Shown piece after piece: positions 23,256-32,523 of a stretch of 32,523 nt of DNA (position 1 is the stretch's first letter; every line of letters begins with the position of its first letter). The translations under genes were made by a program, and so were the position numbers. The DNA is from Pseudomonadota bacterium (lineage in GTDB: Bacteria > Pseudomonadota > Gammaproteobacteria > Burkholderiales > Thiobacillaceae): positions 1 through 32,523 of the forward strand of contig JAJZRU010000031.1 of assembly GCA_021802555.1 (NCBI GenBank), written 5' to 3'. The notes below the pieces were generated by a model. The model was not told the DNA's origin and did not search any database. It worked only from the letters and a program-made list of their open reading frames with translations.

Positions 23256-24779
23256 ATGAGTGCGGCAGCCGCACCCTTGAACCGCTTCATGATTACCTTC
23301 GGGGTCATGGCGGCCACGGTCATGCAGGTGCTGGACATGACCATCGTCAACGTCGCCCTGCCGGACATGATGGGCTCGCTCTCCGCCAGCACGGATCAGA
23401 TCTCCTGGGTGCTGACGACTTACCTGGTGGCCTCTGCGGTGATGATGCCGTTGACGGGCTACATGAGCGACAAGCTGGGCCGCCGCAGATTCCTGCTCCT
23501 GAGCATCGGCGGCTTCGTGCTTGCTTCGGCCATGTGCGGGCTGGCGTTCAATTTGTCGAGCATTTTGCTGTTCCGCATCGTGCAGGGCATCTTCGGGGCT
23601 GCCCTGGTGCCGCTGTCGCAGGCGGTGCTGATCGACGTCTTCCCGCTGGAGGAGCGCGGCAAGGCCATGGCCATCTGGGGCATGGGCGTCATGGTGGGGC
23701 CTATCCTCGGTCCTACCCTGGGCGGCTATCTGACGGAGTACTTCTCCTGGCGCTGGACGTTCTTCATCAACCTGCCGGTGGGCCTGCTGTCCTTCGCCCT
23801 CGCCGAGCGCTATATCCCGGACACCCCCAGGCGCGAGCGCGGCATGGACTGGCTGGGCCTGTTCCTCGCCTCTGTGGCGATCGCCTGCATGCAGTTCGTG
23901 CTGGATCGCGGCAACCAGGACGGCTGGGTGGGGTCGCCCACCATCCTGTCCCTGACCGCGCTGGGCGTGGTGTCCTTCATCTTCTTCCTGGTGTACGCGC
24001 TTAACACGACGCGCAAGCCGGTCTTCGACGTGCGCATGTTCAAGGACAAGAATTTCGCCATGGGCAGCTTCATGATCCTGGTCATGGGCCTGGGACTGTT
24101 CGGCTCCATGGTGATCCAGCCGCTCTACCTCGAAGGCCTGATGGGCTACCCTACGCTGGACACCGGCCTGCTCATGGCGCCGCGCGGCATCGCCAGCATG
24201 TTCAGCATGATGCTCGTTGGGCGCTTGCTGGGGCGCGTCGACACCCGGCTGATTGTCGGCGCGGGCATATTGCTCACCGCGCTGGGCAGCCATTTCATGA
24301 CTTATTACAATTTCGACATCGATCTCTTCTGGATCGTCTGGCCGGCCATGATGCAAGGGTTTGGGCTGGGCATGATTTTCGTGCCGATTTCCACCGTGGC
24401 CCTGTCCACGCTGGATCCGCGCCTGGCGGCGGAAGGCGCGGGCCTGTTCAGCCTGATGCGTACGCTGGGGTCGTCCGTCGGCATTTCGGTCGCCACCACG
24501 CTTTATACGCGCGGCATGCAGACCGACTGGAATCTCCTGGGCGGCTACATCCAGCCCTACAACCCGCAATTGCGCCCTTATCTGGAGGCCCTGCATCAAA
24601 CGCCCGACAGCGCGCTGGGCATCCAGTTGCTTGCCCGCGAACTGGCGCGCCAGGCCCAGGTCGTCGCCTTGACCGAAACCTTCGCCGTCATCACCCTGAG
24701 CGTAATAGCAATGTTGCCGCTGCTGTTCTTCCTGCGCGGCAAGCTGCCGCGGCGCGGCCCGCCGGCGGCGTCCGAATGA
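23256..24779 (+). CDS. emrB: EmrB-type drug/proton antiporter (MFS DHA2)
   Basis: This 507-aa major facilitator of the DHA2 group with about 14 membrane helices carries the family motif LDMTIVNVALPDMMG at residues 26-40 and the loop motif GYMSDKLGRRR. It exports hydrophobic drugs or metabolites with EmrA. The ribosome site TGAGG overlaps the emrA stop codon, and the genes are eight bases apart. Its stop is six bases from the end of the opposing glycosyltransferase gene. A long antisense frame across it is a shadow. Confidence 0.92.
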   Translation: MSAAAAPLNRFMITFGVMAATVMQVLDMTIVNVALPDMMGSLSASTDQISWVLTTYLVASAVMMPLTGYMSDKLGRRRFLLLSIGGFVLASAMCGLAFNLSSILLFRIVQGIFGAALVPLSQAVLIDVFPLEERGKAMAIWGMGVMVGPILGPTLGGYLTEYFSWRWTFFINLPVGLLSFALAERYIPDTPRRERGMDWLGLFLASVAIACMQFVLDRGNQDGWVGSPTILSLTALGVVSFIFFLVYALNTTRKPVFDVRMFKDKNFAMGSFMILVMGLGLFGSMVIQPLYLEGLMGYPTLDTGLLMAPRGIASMFSMMLVGRLLGRVDTRLIVGAGILLTALGSHFMTYYNFDIDLFWIVWPAMMQGFGLGMIFVPISTVALSTLDPRLAAEGAGLFSLMRTLGSSVGISVATTLYTRGMQTDWNLLGGYIQPYNPQLRPYLEALHQTPDSALGIQLLARELARQAQVVALTETFAVITLSVIAMLPLLFFLRGKLPRRGPPAASE

Positions 24780-24785
24780 CGGCAC

Positions 24786-25940
24786 TCAGGGCCGGCTAAG
24801 GCCGAGGCCGCCATACAGTTCCAGCATGCGCTGGGCCATGCGGGCGGTGGACCATTCCCGCGCATAGGCCCTCCCGCGTTCGCCCAGTTGGCGCGCTTTT
24901 TCGCGGTTGTCCAGCAATTCTGCGATGCGCCGTGCGCAAGCCGCGGGATCATCGGGGGCGATCAGGCAACCCTGGCCCTCCTTCAGCACGTCCGCCGTGC
25001 CCAGATGGGCCTGGGCGACCACGGGGATGCCCAGTGCCATGGCTTCCAGCAGCACGAGGCCCTGGGTTTCCGTGCGGGAGGCGAAGACGAATGCGTCGGC
25101 GGCGCAATAGCAGTCGTGCAAAGGTGCGCCGCGCTGCAAATAGCCCAGAAAGCGCACTTGGTTCCGCAGCCCTTGCGCGGCGGCCTGCATTTCGAGGGCG
25201 GGCAGGGCGGGGCCTTCCCCGGCGATGAGCAGCAGAGCGTCGGGGTGCGTGGTGCGCAGGTGGGCCAGGGCCGATATCAGGAAGCCGATGTTTTTTTCGT
25301 GGGCCACGCGGCCAACGTACAGCAGCAGAGGCTTGTCCAGCGGGATGCCATGACGGCGTCTGAAGGCGGCCCCGTCGCCGCCCTGGAAATCCTGCATGGG
25401 CAGGCCGGTGGGAATGACCTGCATGGGCGTCGTCACGCCGTACTCGGCCAGCTTGTCGCGCATGGCCGTGGAAGGGGCGATGACGGCGTCCACTTCATCG
25501 CATTGCCGGCGCGAAATGCGCCGCGCCAGGAGCGCCAGCCAGGCCTGCGGCAGCCAGGGAAAATAGTGGTGGAAATAGCCCTCGAACAGGGTGTGATAGG
25601 TTTCCACCGCCGGCAGGCCGTGGCGGCGGGCCCAGCGGACGCCCGCGCGGTGGGCCAGGAAGGGCGTGTGGATGTGAACGGCGTCGAAGTCTGCGGGGCG
25701 CAGGCGCTCCAGCGCGTGACGCAAAGCGCGCGGGCGCATGAGGTGGTCTTCGGGATCGCGCGGCACCGCCCAGCCGGCTACTCGGTGGATGGCCGGATCG
25801 GGAGAGGCGCCGGGGTAGTCGGGCGCGACCAATACGCTGTCGTGGCCCGCTTCGTGCAGGCTGCGGCGCAGGGTCTGGATGGACGTGGAAACCCCGTTGA
25901 CGCGGGGAAAGTAAACGTCCGAAATCATGAGGATGCGCAT
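24786..25940 (-). CDS. GT4-family glycosyltransferase
   Basis: This 384-aa GT-B glycosyltransferase has an N-terminal nucleotide-fold half (ISDVYFPRVNGVSTSIQTL) and the donor-binding E291-x7-E299 motif in TETQGLVLLEAMALG. It resembles enzymes that add glucose or mannose to diacylglycerol or phosphatidylinositol-like lipids, but the acceptor cannot be told from sequence. The ATG at 25940 has GGGAG about five bases upstream on its strand. It stands alone, tail to tail with emrB. Confidence 0.88.
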   Translation of the reverse strand: MRILMISDVYFPRVNGVSTSIQTLRRSLHEAGHDSVLVAPDYPGASPDPAIHRVAGWAVPRDPEDHLMRPRALRHALERLRPADFDAVHIHTPFLAHRAGVRWARRHGLPAVETYHTLFEGYFHHYFPWLPQAWLALLARRISRRQCDEVDAVIAPSTAMRDKLAEYGVTTPMQVIPTGLPMQDFQGGDGAAFRRRHGIPLDKPLLLYVGRVAHEKNIGFLISALAHLRTTHPDALLLIAGEGPALPALEMQAAAQGLRNQVRFLGYLQRGAPLHDCYCAADAFVFASRTETQGLVLLEAMALGIPVVAQAHLGTADVLKEGQGCLIAPDDPAACARRIAELLDNREKARQLGERGRAYAREWSTARMAQRMLELYGGLGLSRP

Positions 25941-26081
25941 CGCCGCTCCCGGGAGGAGGCGCCATGTTTGCGCATAAATGTGTCGTTGATGTTACAGCGG
26001 AGCTAACGGACATGGCGAATCGCCGCCCCAAATCTTGAAACGCTCTTATCGCCCTGTCCGTTTCCCTCCCTTGCAGGGCGC

Positions 26082-26169
26082 GCTCCGGCTGGTAAGCCGG
26101 AGCCGCTCGCCGGGTGCGGAACCTGTTCCGCGAATTCCCCGGCTCGCCCCCGGCCCTCTCCCAGAGGGC
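26082..26169. repeat. Cluster of three hairpins between ftsX and the glycosyltransferase
   Basis: Three perfect inverted repeats follow each other: GCTCCGGCT/AGCCGGAGC (26082-26090, 26095-26103), GCGGAA/TTCCGC (26116-26121, 26126-26131) and GCCCTCT/AGAGGGC (26153-26159, 26163-26169). The last belongs to a C/G-rich stretch typical of REP-like intergenic repeats of Proteobacteria. They lie past the ftsX stop codon and may end or protect its mRNA. No gene is seen in the 264-base gap. Confidence 0.5.
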
Positions 26170-26204
26170 GAGGGGGACGCGGCAACGCTGCGCGTTGTTT
26201 CACG

Positions 26205-27116
26205 CTAAGAGCTGGGCCGGTCGACGCGATGCAGGGTACGTGTGACGGAGAGCCATGCGCCGAGCCAACTGAAGAGCGCAGGGAAGCAGACCAGCAAGGC
26301 TTGCTGGGAGGGGCTCAGGAACAGCAGGGAATAACGGCTGCCGTAAAGCGCGCTCAGGGTGCCCACCGGGCCGTCGAGCAGGCTCATCAAAAGAGCCAGG
26401 ATCAGCAGCGTCGCCGCGCCTGCGGCCAAGCCTTGGAGCAGGCCCTGATACAGGTAGGGCAACCGCAGGTAGGCGTCGCTTGCACCGATCAGGCGGCTCA
26501 CCTGGATTTCTTCGCGCCGCGCCAGGGTGGCGGAGCGTATGGTGTTTCCGGCAATGGCGCCGAGGGCGATGGCGAACAACGCGGCAATGAACAGCGCCAG
26601 GGTTTGCACCAAGGCGAGCGCTGCGGCCAGGCGTTCGGCCCACATTCTGTCGGACGATATTTGATCCACGCCGGGCCAGTTGGCGTACTCCCGGCTCAGG
26701 TGCGCGAGCGCGCCGGGACTTGGGTCTTTGGGGGTAAGCACCCAGGCGTCGGGCAGGGGGTTGTCGCTCAAGCCGGCCAGCGGGTTGGCGAGTCCGTCGG
26801 CCTGGAGTTGTGCCAAGGCGTCGGTCTTGGAAACGAAGCGGGCGCTGGCGAGCTCGCCGTCATGCATCAGCCGCTGACGCAGGCGCGCGAGCGTGGCGCC
26901 GTCGATGTCGGCCTTGAGGTAGAGGGTGATTTGCGGCTGCGCGGGCAGCCGGCCACCCAGTTGCGCGAGGTTGGCATAGCCCAGATACAGACTGCCGGGC
27001 AAGGCCAGCGCCGCGGCCATGGCGAGCGTGGCGAACAGCGCCGCGTAAGGGTTGCCCAGCCAGCGCCGCAACGCCAGCAGAAAGGCATGACGGTGATAGC
27101 GCAGCCAACGCATCAT
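26205..27116 (-). CDS. ftsX: FtsX, cell-division ABC transporter permease-like protein
   Basis: This 303-aa membrane protein has one helix near the N-terminus (about residues 25-48), a periplasmic domain to about 165, and three further helices, as in FtsX. With FtsE it controls peptidoglycan hydrolases at the division site. The ATG overlaps the end of ftsE by 4 bases. The order ftsY-ftsE-ftsX and the lengths are the common bacterial arrangement, with nothing unusual. Confidence 0.94.
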   Translation of the reverse strand: MMRWLRYHRHAFLLALRRWLGNPYAALFATLAMAAALALPGSLYLGYANLAQLGGRLPAQPQITLYLKADIDGATLARLRQRLMHDGELASARFVSKTDALAQLQADGLANPLAGLSDNPLPDAWVLTPKDPSPGALAHLSREYANWPGVDQISSDRMWAERLAAALALVQTLALFIAALFAIALGAIAGNTIRSATLARREEIQVSRLIGASDAYLRLPYLYQGLLQGLAAGAATLLILALLMSLLDGPVGTLSALYGSRYSLLFLSPSQQALLVCFPALFSWLGAWLSVTRTLHRVDRPSS

Positions 27117-27763
27117 GCCAACCTGCCCAGCTCCAGGTGCACGGTGCGCGTGCGCGGCAGGGCGAGGGCGCGTTCGTCATGCGTGGCGATGACGATGGTG
27201 GCGCCCACTTGGTGGAAATCCTGGAACAGGCCGAGGATTACCGCGGCGTATTCGGCGTCCAGATTGCCGGTGGGTTCGTCCACCAGCAGCAGGGCAGGGC
27301 GCGACACGATGGCCCGAGCGATGCACAGGCGCTGCTGCTCGCCGCCCGAGAGCGTGATGGGCATGGATTTTTCGCGTTCCAGCAGGCCGACCTTGTCGAG
27401 CGCCGCGCGTGCGCGCTTGAGCGCCTCGCGCCGCGTGGCGCCGGCGATCATGAGCGGCAGGATGGTGTTTTCCATGACGCTGCGGTCGAACAGCAGCTTG
27501 TGGTCCTGGAACACCAGGCCGATGTTGCGGCGCAGATAGGGCACGGCATGGCGGTTCAAGCGCCCGACGTTCTGCCCGTTCACCGTCACCAGCCCCGCTG
27601 TGGGCCGCTCGATGGCGGCGATGAGTTTGAGCAGGGTCGATTTGCCGGCCCCCGAGTGGCCGGTGAGGAAGACCATTTCGCCGCGCTCGATTTCCAGCGA
27701 GATGCCGTCCAGGGCCGTGTGGCCGCCAGGGTAGCGCTTGACGACCTCGGAGAAAACGATCAT
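27113..27763 (-). CDS. ftsE: FtsE, cell-division ATP-binding protein
   Basis: This is a 216-aa ABC ATPase with Walker A GHSGAGKST (35-43), signature LSGGEQQR (138-145) and Walker B LLLVDEP (158-164). It works with FtsX at the septum. It overlaps ftsY upstream and ftsX downstream by 4 bases each, so all three are translated together. All catalytic motifs are intact. Confidence 0.96.
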   Translation of the reverse strand: MIVFSEVVKRYPGGHTALDGISLEIERGEMVFLTGHSGAGKSTLLKLIAAIERPTAGLVTVNGQNVGRLNRHAVPYLRRNIGLVFQDHKLLFDRSVMENTILPLMIAGATRREALKRARAALDKVGLLEREKSMPITLSGGEQQRLCIARAIVSRPALLLVDEPTGNLDAEYAAVILGLFQDFHQVGATIVIATHDERALALPRTRTVHLELGRLA

Positions 27764-28839
27764 GCGGCGAACAAGGCGTCGACGAAATCTCGCGCGACGA
27801 AGGCGCGCAAATCCTCCAGGCCTTCGCCCACCCCGATGTAGCGCACCGGGATAGGCCGGGCTTGGGCGATCGCGGCAATCGCGCCGCCGCGCGCCGTGCC
27901 GTCCAGCTTGGTGAGCACCAGGCCGGTGACGCCCAGGGCGTCGTCGAAGGCCTGCACCTGATTGACCAGGTTTTGCCCGGTGTTGGCGTCCAGCACCAGC
28001 AGCACTTCGTGGGGCGCCGTGGGGTCAATCTTCTGGATGACACGTTTGACCTTTTTGATCTCTTCCATGAGATGCAGTTGGGTCGGGAGGCGGCCGGCCG
28101 TATCCGCCAGCACGACGTCGACGTTGCGCGCGCGCGCTGCCGCCACGGCATCGTAGATGACGGCGGCGGCATCGCCTTTTTCCTGGCTGATCACGGTGAC
28201 GTCATTGCGCTCGCCCCACACCAGAAGCTGCTCGCGCGCGGCGGCGCGGAAGGTGTCGCCCGCGCCCAGCAGCACGCTATGCCCCTGGCTTTGGAACAGA
28301 TAGGTCAGCTTGCCTATGGTGGTGGTCTTGCCGGCGCCGTTGACGCCTGCCAGCATGATGATGAAGGGCCGCCTGCCATCGATGGACAAAGGCGCTTCCA
28401 GCGGGGCCAGGAGTTCCGTGAGCGCCTCCTTGAGCGCTTCCTGCAGTTGCGGCGCTTCGGTGAGGCCCTGCTTCTTCACCTTGCGGCGCAGGTTGTCCAT
28501 GAGCGTTGCCGTGGCGTCCACTCCCACATCGGCGGTCAGGAGGGCCGTTTCCAGCTCCTCGTAAAGGGTCTCGTCGATTTTGCGGCCCAGCCCGAACAGG
28601 CCGCCGATCTGGCTGCCAAGTTTAGCGCGGGTTTTCGCCAACCCTTGCTTGAGACGCTGAGCCCAAGACAGCTTGGGCGGTGGTTCGAGGCCGGCAGTGG
28701 ACGGTGCCGCGGCAGGGGCGATGGCGGGTTCGGCTGCCGCGGCCGGATCGACCCCGGTTTCTGCGCGGGAAACGGGTGCCGCAGGCTCGTCGGCCGGTGG
28801 GCGGGGTTTTTTAAAGAAGCCGAACACTCTCGCGGTCAC
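27760..28839 (-). CDS. ftsY: FtsY, signal recognition particle receptor
   Basis: This is a 359-aa SRP-receptor GTPase. It has a short acidic, Ala/Pro-rich N-terminal region (to about residue 55), the N helical domain, then the G domain with GVNGAGKTTT (165-174), DTAGR (246-250) and TKLDG (310-314). It docks ribosomes to the membrane for co-translational insertion. The start is a GTG: 28839, or 28827, which would give MFGFFKKP, the usual beginning of FtsY. Ribosome sites do not decide between them. Confidence 0.95.
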   Translation of the reverse strand: MTARVFGFFKKPRPPADEPAAPVSRAETGVDPAAAAEPAIAPAAAPSTAGLEPPPKLSWAQRLKQGLAKTRAKLGSQIGGLFGLGRKIDETLYEELETALLTADVGVDATATLMDNLRRKVKKQGLTEAPQLQEALKEALTELLAPLEAPLSIDGRRPFIIMLAGVNGAGKTTTIGKLTYLFQSQGHSVLLGAGDTFRAAAREQLLVWGERNDVTVISQEKGDAAAVIYDAVAAARARNVDVVLADTAGRLPTQLHLMEEIKKVKRVIQKIDPTAPHEVLLVLDANTGQNLVNQVQAFDDALGVTGLVLTKLDGTARGGAIAAIAQARPIPVRYIGVGEGLEDLRAFVARDFVDALFAA

Positions 28840-28943
28840 TACTCATTTGCAGGCAGAGTTATTTTATCATCCACGGGTCGACTCTCTTCCCGCCAGTGTT
28901 GGCGATCACCCTATGGCAAGCGTACTGATGGTTGGGCGGTGCC

Positions 28944-29509
28944 GTGCTTAGAACACCCTATGCGCGCAGCGGCGGGCGCGGGCAGGTGCGCATCATCGGC
29001 GGCAGCCACCGGCGGCGCATCTTGCGCTTTCCGCAGGCCGAGGGCTTGCGTCCGACGACCGACCGCGTGCGCGAAACCTTGTTCAACTGGCTGGGCCAGG
29101 ATCTCACCGGATTGGCCTGCCTGGACGCTTTTGCCGGCAGCGGGGCCTTGGGGTTCGAAGCCGCCTCGCGCGGCGCCCGTCGCGTGGTGCTGCTGGAGGC
29201 AGCGCGCGCCGCTTGCGAAGCGCTGCTTGCCAATGCCGCCCAATTGGGATTGACTGTGGTGGAAATTCATTGCGCCGAGGCGCTGGGCTGGATGCGGCCA
29301 AGCCGGGAAAAATTCGACATAATCTTTCTTGACCCGCCTTTCGAGGCCGGCCTCATGCCGCTTGCCCTGGAGGCGGCCGGGGCTTGTTTGGGTCCGGGCG
29401 GCCGCGTCTACGTGGAGCAGGCCGCGCCGGTGGCGCCGGGGCCGCCCTGGGGCATCTTGCGTCGCGGCGACGCCGGGCGCTCCCACTTTGCCTTGTTGGA
29501 AAAAATGCC

Positions 29510-29516
<7 letters not shown>
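28944..29516 (+). CDS. rsmD: RsmD, 16S rRNA (guanine-966-N2) methyltransferase
   Basis: This 190-aa SAM-dependent methyltransferase has [12 protein letters not shown] near the start, [10 protein letters not shown] (61-70) for SAM binding and the catalytic DPPF (130-133). It methylates G966 of 16S rRNA. There is no in-frame ATG at the N-terminus; GTG 28944 and TTG 28932 are both possible, and I prefer GTG. It is divergent from ftsY, as often seen, and overlaps coaD by 7 bases. Confidence 0.93.
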
Positions 29517-30276
<760 letters not shown>

Positions 30277-30283
30277 TCCGGTA

Positions 30284-30319
30284 TTGATGGGAAACTCAAA
30301 AATTTGAGTTTCCCATCAA
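30284..30319. repeat. 36-bp perfect palindrome after ferredoxin
   Basis: TTGATGGGAAACTCAAA (30284-30300) and TTTGAGTTTCCCATCAA (30303-30319) are perfect 17-bp arms around AA. It starts eight bases after the ferredoxin stop, between two converging genes. It lacks a T-run on either side. It can act as a hairpin terminator for both strands, or be part of a repeat element. Confidence 0.75.
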
Positions 30320-30340
30320 CGAAACGCCAAGGTTTGATGG

Positions 30341-30432
30341 TTATTGACCCGAAACGTCGCAGGGTTTGCGAGGCATCGCAGTTGCGCAGCCGTGCGGGAT
30401 CAATGCCACATAGGTGCGTTTCGGATCAATAA
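30341..30432. repeat. 92-bp element with 16-bp terminal inverted repeats
   Basis: TTATTGACCCGAAACG (30341-30356) and CGTTTCGGATCAATAA (30417-30432) are complementary at 15 of 16 positions. The interior is G+C rich, carries a GGGATCAATG sequence like part of the arm, and has no coding potential. The right end lies three bases from the valS stop codon. Size and ends recall a small non-autonomous repeat; no clear target-site duplication is visible. Confidence 0.55.
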
Positions 30433-30435
30433 TTT

Positions 30436-32523
30436 TCAGCCCAGGCGCTCGCGCTGGGCCTTGAGTTTTTCCAGCGTAGCTTTGAAATCCACCAGGCGCT
30501 GCTTTTCCTGATCGACCACCGCCGCCGGCGCGCGCGCGACGAAGCCCGCATTGGCCAGCTTGCCCTCGGCCTTGGCGATTTCGGCGGCGATGCGCGCGGC
30601 CTCCTTGTCCAGGCGGGCTTTTTCCGCGTCCAAGTCGATTGCCACTTCCAGCGCCAGTTTGTAGGCGCCCACGATTTCCACCGGCGCGCCCGCCGGCAGG
30701 GCCTCGTCACTGACGATTTTTACCGTGGATAGGCGCGCCAGCGCGCTCAGATAGGGCGCGAAGCGCATGAGCGTGGCCGTGTCGCCCACCGCCGCGAGGG
30801 GCACTTTTTGCCCCGGTGACAGGTTCATCGCCGCACGCAGCGCGCGCACAGCCTCGGCCAGGGACTTGAACTGCGCCATTTCCGCTTCCGCTGCGGCGTC
30901 GCGCATGCCCGCCGGCTTGGGATAATGGGCCAGCATGATCGAGGGTCCGGCCTGGCCGGCCAGGGGCGCCACCTGCTGCCAGAGCTCTTCGGTGATGAAG
31001 GGGATGAGGGGGTGCGCCAGGCGCAGGGTGGCTTCCAGCACGTTGACCAGCGTATGGCGCGTGGCCCGCGCCTTGGCGGCGTCGCTGCCCTGCAACTGCA
31101 CTTTGGCAAGCTCCAGATACCAGTCGCAATATTCGTCCCAGACGAATTCGTAAATCGCGCGCGCGGCGAGGTCGAAGCGGTATTGCGCGTAAGCTTCTGC
31201 TACTTCCTGCTTGGCCTGCTCGAAGCGGGAGTTGATCCAGCGATCGGCGAAGGACAGCGAGAGCGCGCCGCCTTCGCGGCCGGCATCCGCGCCCTGCAGA
31301 TTCATCAGCACGAAGCGCGTCGCGTTCCACAGCTTGTTGCAGAAATTGCGGTAGCCGTCGGCGCGCTGCAAGTCGAACTTGATGTCGCGCCCGTGGGTGG
31401 CGAGGCTGGCGAAGGTGAAGCGCAGGGCATCCGTGCCGAAGGCGGGAATGCCGGCGGGGAATTCCTGGCGCGTGCGCCTCTCGATGGCGGGCGCGTCCTT
31501 GGGATTCATCAGGCCGTTGGTGCGTTTTTTCACCAGCTCGTCCAGCCCTATGCCGTCGATGAGGTCGATGGGGTCAAGCACGTTGCCCTTGGACTTGCTC
31601 ATCTTGTGGCCTTCCGCATCGCGCACCAGGCCGGTCACGTAGACTTCGCGGAAGGGCACCTTGCCGGTGAAGTGCAGCGACATCATCACCATGCGCGCGA
31701 CCCAGAAGAAAATGATGTCGAAGCCGGTGACGAGCACCGAGCTGGGGAGGAAGGCCTTCAGTTCGGCAGTGTCCTGCGGCCAGCCCAGGGTGGTGAAGGG
31801 CCATAGCGCCGAGGAAAACCAGGTGTCCAGCACGTCCTCGTCCCGGTACAGCGGGCGGTCGTCGCCGCATTGCGCGCGGGCCTGCGCCTCGCTGCGCGCG
31901 ACGAAGACGTTGCCGGCATCGTCATACCAGGCGGGGATGCGGTGGCCCCACCACAACTGGCGCGAAATGCACCAGTCCTGGATGTTGGTGAGCCACTGGT
32001 TGTAGGTCGTGGTCCAGTTGTCCGGTACGAAGCGCAGCTCTCCGCTGTCCACCGCTGCCAGGGCCTGCTTGGCGAGCCCTTCCATGGCCATGAACCACTG
32101 GTCCGTGAGCATGGGCTCGACCACGGCGTGGCTGCGGTCGCCGCGCGGCACCATGAGCTTGTGCGGCTTGGCGGCGGCGAGCAGGCCGCGGCGCTCCAAC
32201 TCGGCGAGGATTTTCGCGCGCGCCTCGTAGCGATCGAGGCCTTGATATTCGGCCGGCCCGAACTCGTTGATCTTCGCGTCCGGCGTGAAAATATTGATGG
32301 GTGCCAGGTGATGGCGCTGGCCGACGGCGTAGTCGTTGAAGTCGTGGGCCGGGGTGATCTTCACGACGCCGGTGCCGAACTGCGGATCGACGTAGCCATC
32401 CGCAATCACCGGGATGGTGCGCTCGGCGATGGGCAGGCGCACATGGCGGCCGACGAGGTGGCGATAGCGCGCATCGTCCGGATGCACGGCCACGGCCACG
32501 TCGCCCAGCAGGGTTTCCGGCCG
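30436..32523 (-). CDS. valS: Valyl-tRNA synthetase, C-terminal part (partial)
   Basis: This class I aminoacyl-tRNA synthetase is cut by the right window edge; the frame stays open to base 32523. About 695 residues are present: the rest of the editing domain ([19 protein letters not shown]), the KMSKSKGN loop at about 31583-31606, the anticodon-binding domain, and the C-terminal coiled-coil arm (30439 to about 30640). The HIGH motif lies outside. ATG-like codons near 32499 are internal. It converges on the ferredoxin gene. Confidence 0.95.
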   Translation of the reverse strand, partial: RPETLLGDVAVAVHPDDARYRHLVGRHVRLPIAERTIPVIADGYVDPQFGTGVVKITPAHDFNDYAVGQRHHLAPINIFTPDAKINEFGPAEYQGLDRYEARAKILAELERRGLLAAAKPHKLMVPRGDRSHAVVEPMLTDQWFMAMEGLAKQALAAVDSGELRFVPDNWTTTYNQWLTNIQDWCISRQLWWGHRIPAWYDDAGNVFVARSEAQARAQCGDDRPLYRDEDVLDTWFSSALWPFTTLGWPQDTAELKAFLPSSVLVTGFDIIFFWVARMVMMSLHFTGKVPFREVYVTGLVRDAEGHKMSKSKGNVLDPIDLIDGIGLDELVKKRTNGLMNPKDAPAIERRTRQEFPAGIPAFGTDALRFTFASLATHGRDIKFDLQRADGYRNFCNKLWNATRFVLMNLQGADAGREGGALSLSFADRWINSRFEQAKQEVAEAYAQYRFDLAARAIYEFVWDEYCDWYLELAKVQLQGSDAAKARATRHTLVNVLEATLRLAHPLIPFITEELWQQVAPLAGQAGPSIMLAHYPKPAGMRDAAAEAEMAQFKSLAEAVRALRAAMNLSPGQKVPLAAVGDTATLMRFAPYLSALARLSTVKIVSDEALPAGAPVEIVGAYKLALEVAIDLDAEKARLDKEAARIAAEIAKAEGKLANAGFVARAPAAVVDQEKQRLVDFKATLEKLKAQRERLG

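Noticed and set aside
23142-24785. 547-aa minus-strand frame across emrB, rich in His, Gln and Arg
   Set aside because: The composition is that of a shadow of a hydrophobic membrane protein; emrB has clear DHA2 motifs.

Overview
The window is chromosomal DNA of high G+C content from a sulfur-oxidising proteobacterium. The housekeeping block at the right (ftsX-ftsE-ftsY divergent from rsmD-coaD-ferredoxin, then valS) and the 5S rRNA tail at the left both fit Betaproteobacteria, near Thiobacillaceae, Sulfuricellaceae or Gallionellaceae. That placement is inference from gene order and protein character; no search was run.

Layout. Bases 1-100 hold the 3' end of a 5S rRNA gene and its terminator, so an rRNA operon lies to the left. 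A small conserved-looking unknown gene follows on the minus strand. From 754 to 5318 lies soeABC, a cytoplasm-facing, membrane-anchored molybdenum sulfite dehydrogenase. From 5426 to 6657 lies a sulfur relay of rhodanese, TusA and a DsrE-family protein, closed by a strong terminator. From 6881 to 18393 twelve tightly packed genes follow: shdrC1-B1-A-hyp-C2-B2, a lipoate-binding protein, a second DsrE-family protein, a second lipoate-binding protein, and the dedicated lipoate assembly genes lipS1, sLplA, lipT and lipS2. A FadL/OmpP1 outer-membrane porin with its own terminator comes next. After it lies a three-gene module: a 134-aa unknown, a second divergent lipoate-ligase-like protein with no standard start codon where homology says it should begin, and a 128-aa receiver-like protein. 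The rest is marR-emrA-emrB, a GT4 glycosyltransferase, and the housekeeping block.

How it works together. Sulfane sulfur is probably passed from rhodanese to TusA and DsrE proteins, and then to the sulfur-oxidising Hdr-like complex (sHdr). sHdr would oxidise it to sulfite with lipoate on LbpA as electron or sulfur carrier, and SoeABC would oxidise the sulfite to sulfate and feed the quinone pool. LipS1, LipS2, sLplA and LipT put the lipoate on LbpA. The sHdr-LbpA pathway is known. The less explained parts are the downstream ligase module, the cysteine-free Hyp protein inside the sHdr core, two LbpA proteins around a DsrE gene, and several inverted repeats, notably a 36-bp palindrome and a 92-bp element bounded by 16-bp inverted repeats before valS. 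No sulfur-responsive regulator, dsrAB or sox gene is in the window.
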